Below, in pieces: positions 63,611 to 64,000 of a stretch of 64,000 nt of DNA; position 1 is the first letter of the stretch; every line of letters begins with the position of its first letter. The notes beneath the pieces are model-generated. The model saw only the letters and a program-made list of their open reading frames with translations, was not told the DNA's origin and ran no database searches. The translations under genes were made by a program, and so were the position numbers. This DNA comes from Thalassia testudinum. Taxonomy: Eukaryota > Streptophyta > Magnoliopsida > Alismatales > Hydrocharitaceae. The stretch is from positions 47,554,001 to 47,618,000 of the forward strand of contig JAZHRO010000039.1 of assembly GCA_037157565.1 (NCBI GenBank), read 5' to 3'.

Positions 63611-63917
63611 AAATTCTTGTTAAGAAGAACTCTCATCCTCGTCATGGCAAAAGTTTATGCTAAAAGATAATCGGCAATAAGACCTCCTTTTTATGGAACA
63701 AATTATGGTTAAAGAAAAGCAAAATCAACCGTAAAATATGTGATTGCGTAAAGGGGAGAGAGAGAGAGAAAGCAAGAGCAAGGAGTGAGGGAGGTGGTGA
63801 GGGGAGGGGGTGGAGGACTATCATGGGTAAAGATCGTGCTTTAGTAAATTAAATAAAGAACTATAAAGATTCTAGTATAAGATTCACTTTATAGTAAAGA
63901 ATATTTGAGTGTGTGTA

Positions 63918-63920
<3 letters not shown>
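63611..63920. other. Probable LTR-element interior, non-coding
   Basis: Contains a GAGAGAGAGAG stretch near 63756 and G/A-rich sequence; no frame of note. Confidence 0.35.

Positions 63921-63954
<34 letters not shown>
63921..63954. repeat. (AT)n microsatellite
   Basis: About 16 AT units between ATGTAC and GTGGTG. Confidence 0.9.
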
Positions 63955-63957
<3 letters not shown>

Positions 63958-64000
63958 GTGAGCGATTCAGATAAAAGAATTCATTTTGTTAGGACTTTGG

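Overview
This is nuclear DNA of a seed plant, almost certainly an angiosperm. It shows low gene density, GT-AG introns, a plant-type nuclear tRNA-Leu, a plastid-type CPBP protease gene, and LTR retrotransposons primed by initiator-tRNA-Met-like sites. The long, transposon-filled introns suit a large-intron lineage such as a magnoliid, but the species cannot be fixed from sequence alone.

The main gene lies on the minus strand: a ten-exon CPBP-family (Rce1/CAAX-protease-like) intramembrane protease gene running from a start codon at 60624 to a stop at 17262. Joined, the exons give 1020 nt (339 aa) in one open frame, with all nine introns GT-AG. Introns 2 (15.5 kb) and 5 (24.0 kb) are giant and packed with mobile elements. 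The other seven introns are 91 to 1071 bp. Exons 1-2, 3-5 and 6-10 therefore form three islands that could easily be mistaken for separate genes.

Region by region. 1-2.4 kb: a possible terminal exon at the edge and an L1 LINE relic. 2.4-9.55 kb: a decayed minus-strand copia element whose integrase is split by a 3.2-kb non-coding LTR element (TSD aagag). 10.46-10.75 kb: the last two exons of a ribosomal protein eL34 gene with no upstream exons visible. 13.3 kb: tRNA-Leu(CAG), minus strand. 13.4-17.2 kb: AT-rich intergenic DNA. 17.26-20.01 kb: CPBP exons 10-6. 20.0-44.0 kb (intron 5): a palindromic LTR element; hAT-like elements; a solo LTR; a small LTR element with minisatellites; a Pack-MULE carrying an ETO1/EOL-like gene fragment and itself hit by a solo LTR; a gag-only copia; a pol-only copia; L1 relics; and a TRIM. 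44.04-44.70 kb: CPBP exons 5-3. 44.7-60.2 kb (intron 2): two near-full-length but dead copia elements in opposite orientations, one with a solo LTR nested in its 3' LTR, and an RTE-type LINE relic. 60.2-60.62 kb: CPBP exons 2-1. 60.6-64.0 kb: intergenic repeats, including a long inverted repeat and an LTR with a 151-bp tandem duplication.

Most LTR elements have clear 5-bp target duplications, so nesting order can be read directly. No operon, CRISPR array, phage or bacterial system is present. The most unusual objects are the palindromic LTR element at 20185-21360 and the Pack-MULE with the captured ETO1-like fragment at 27710-29637, both inside intron 5 of the protease gene.
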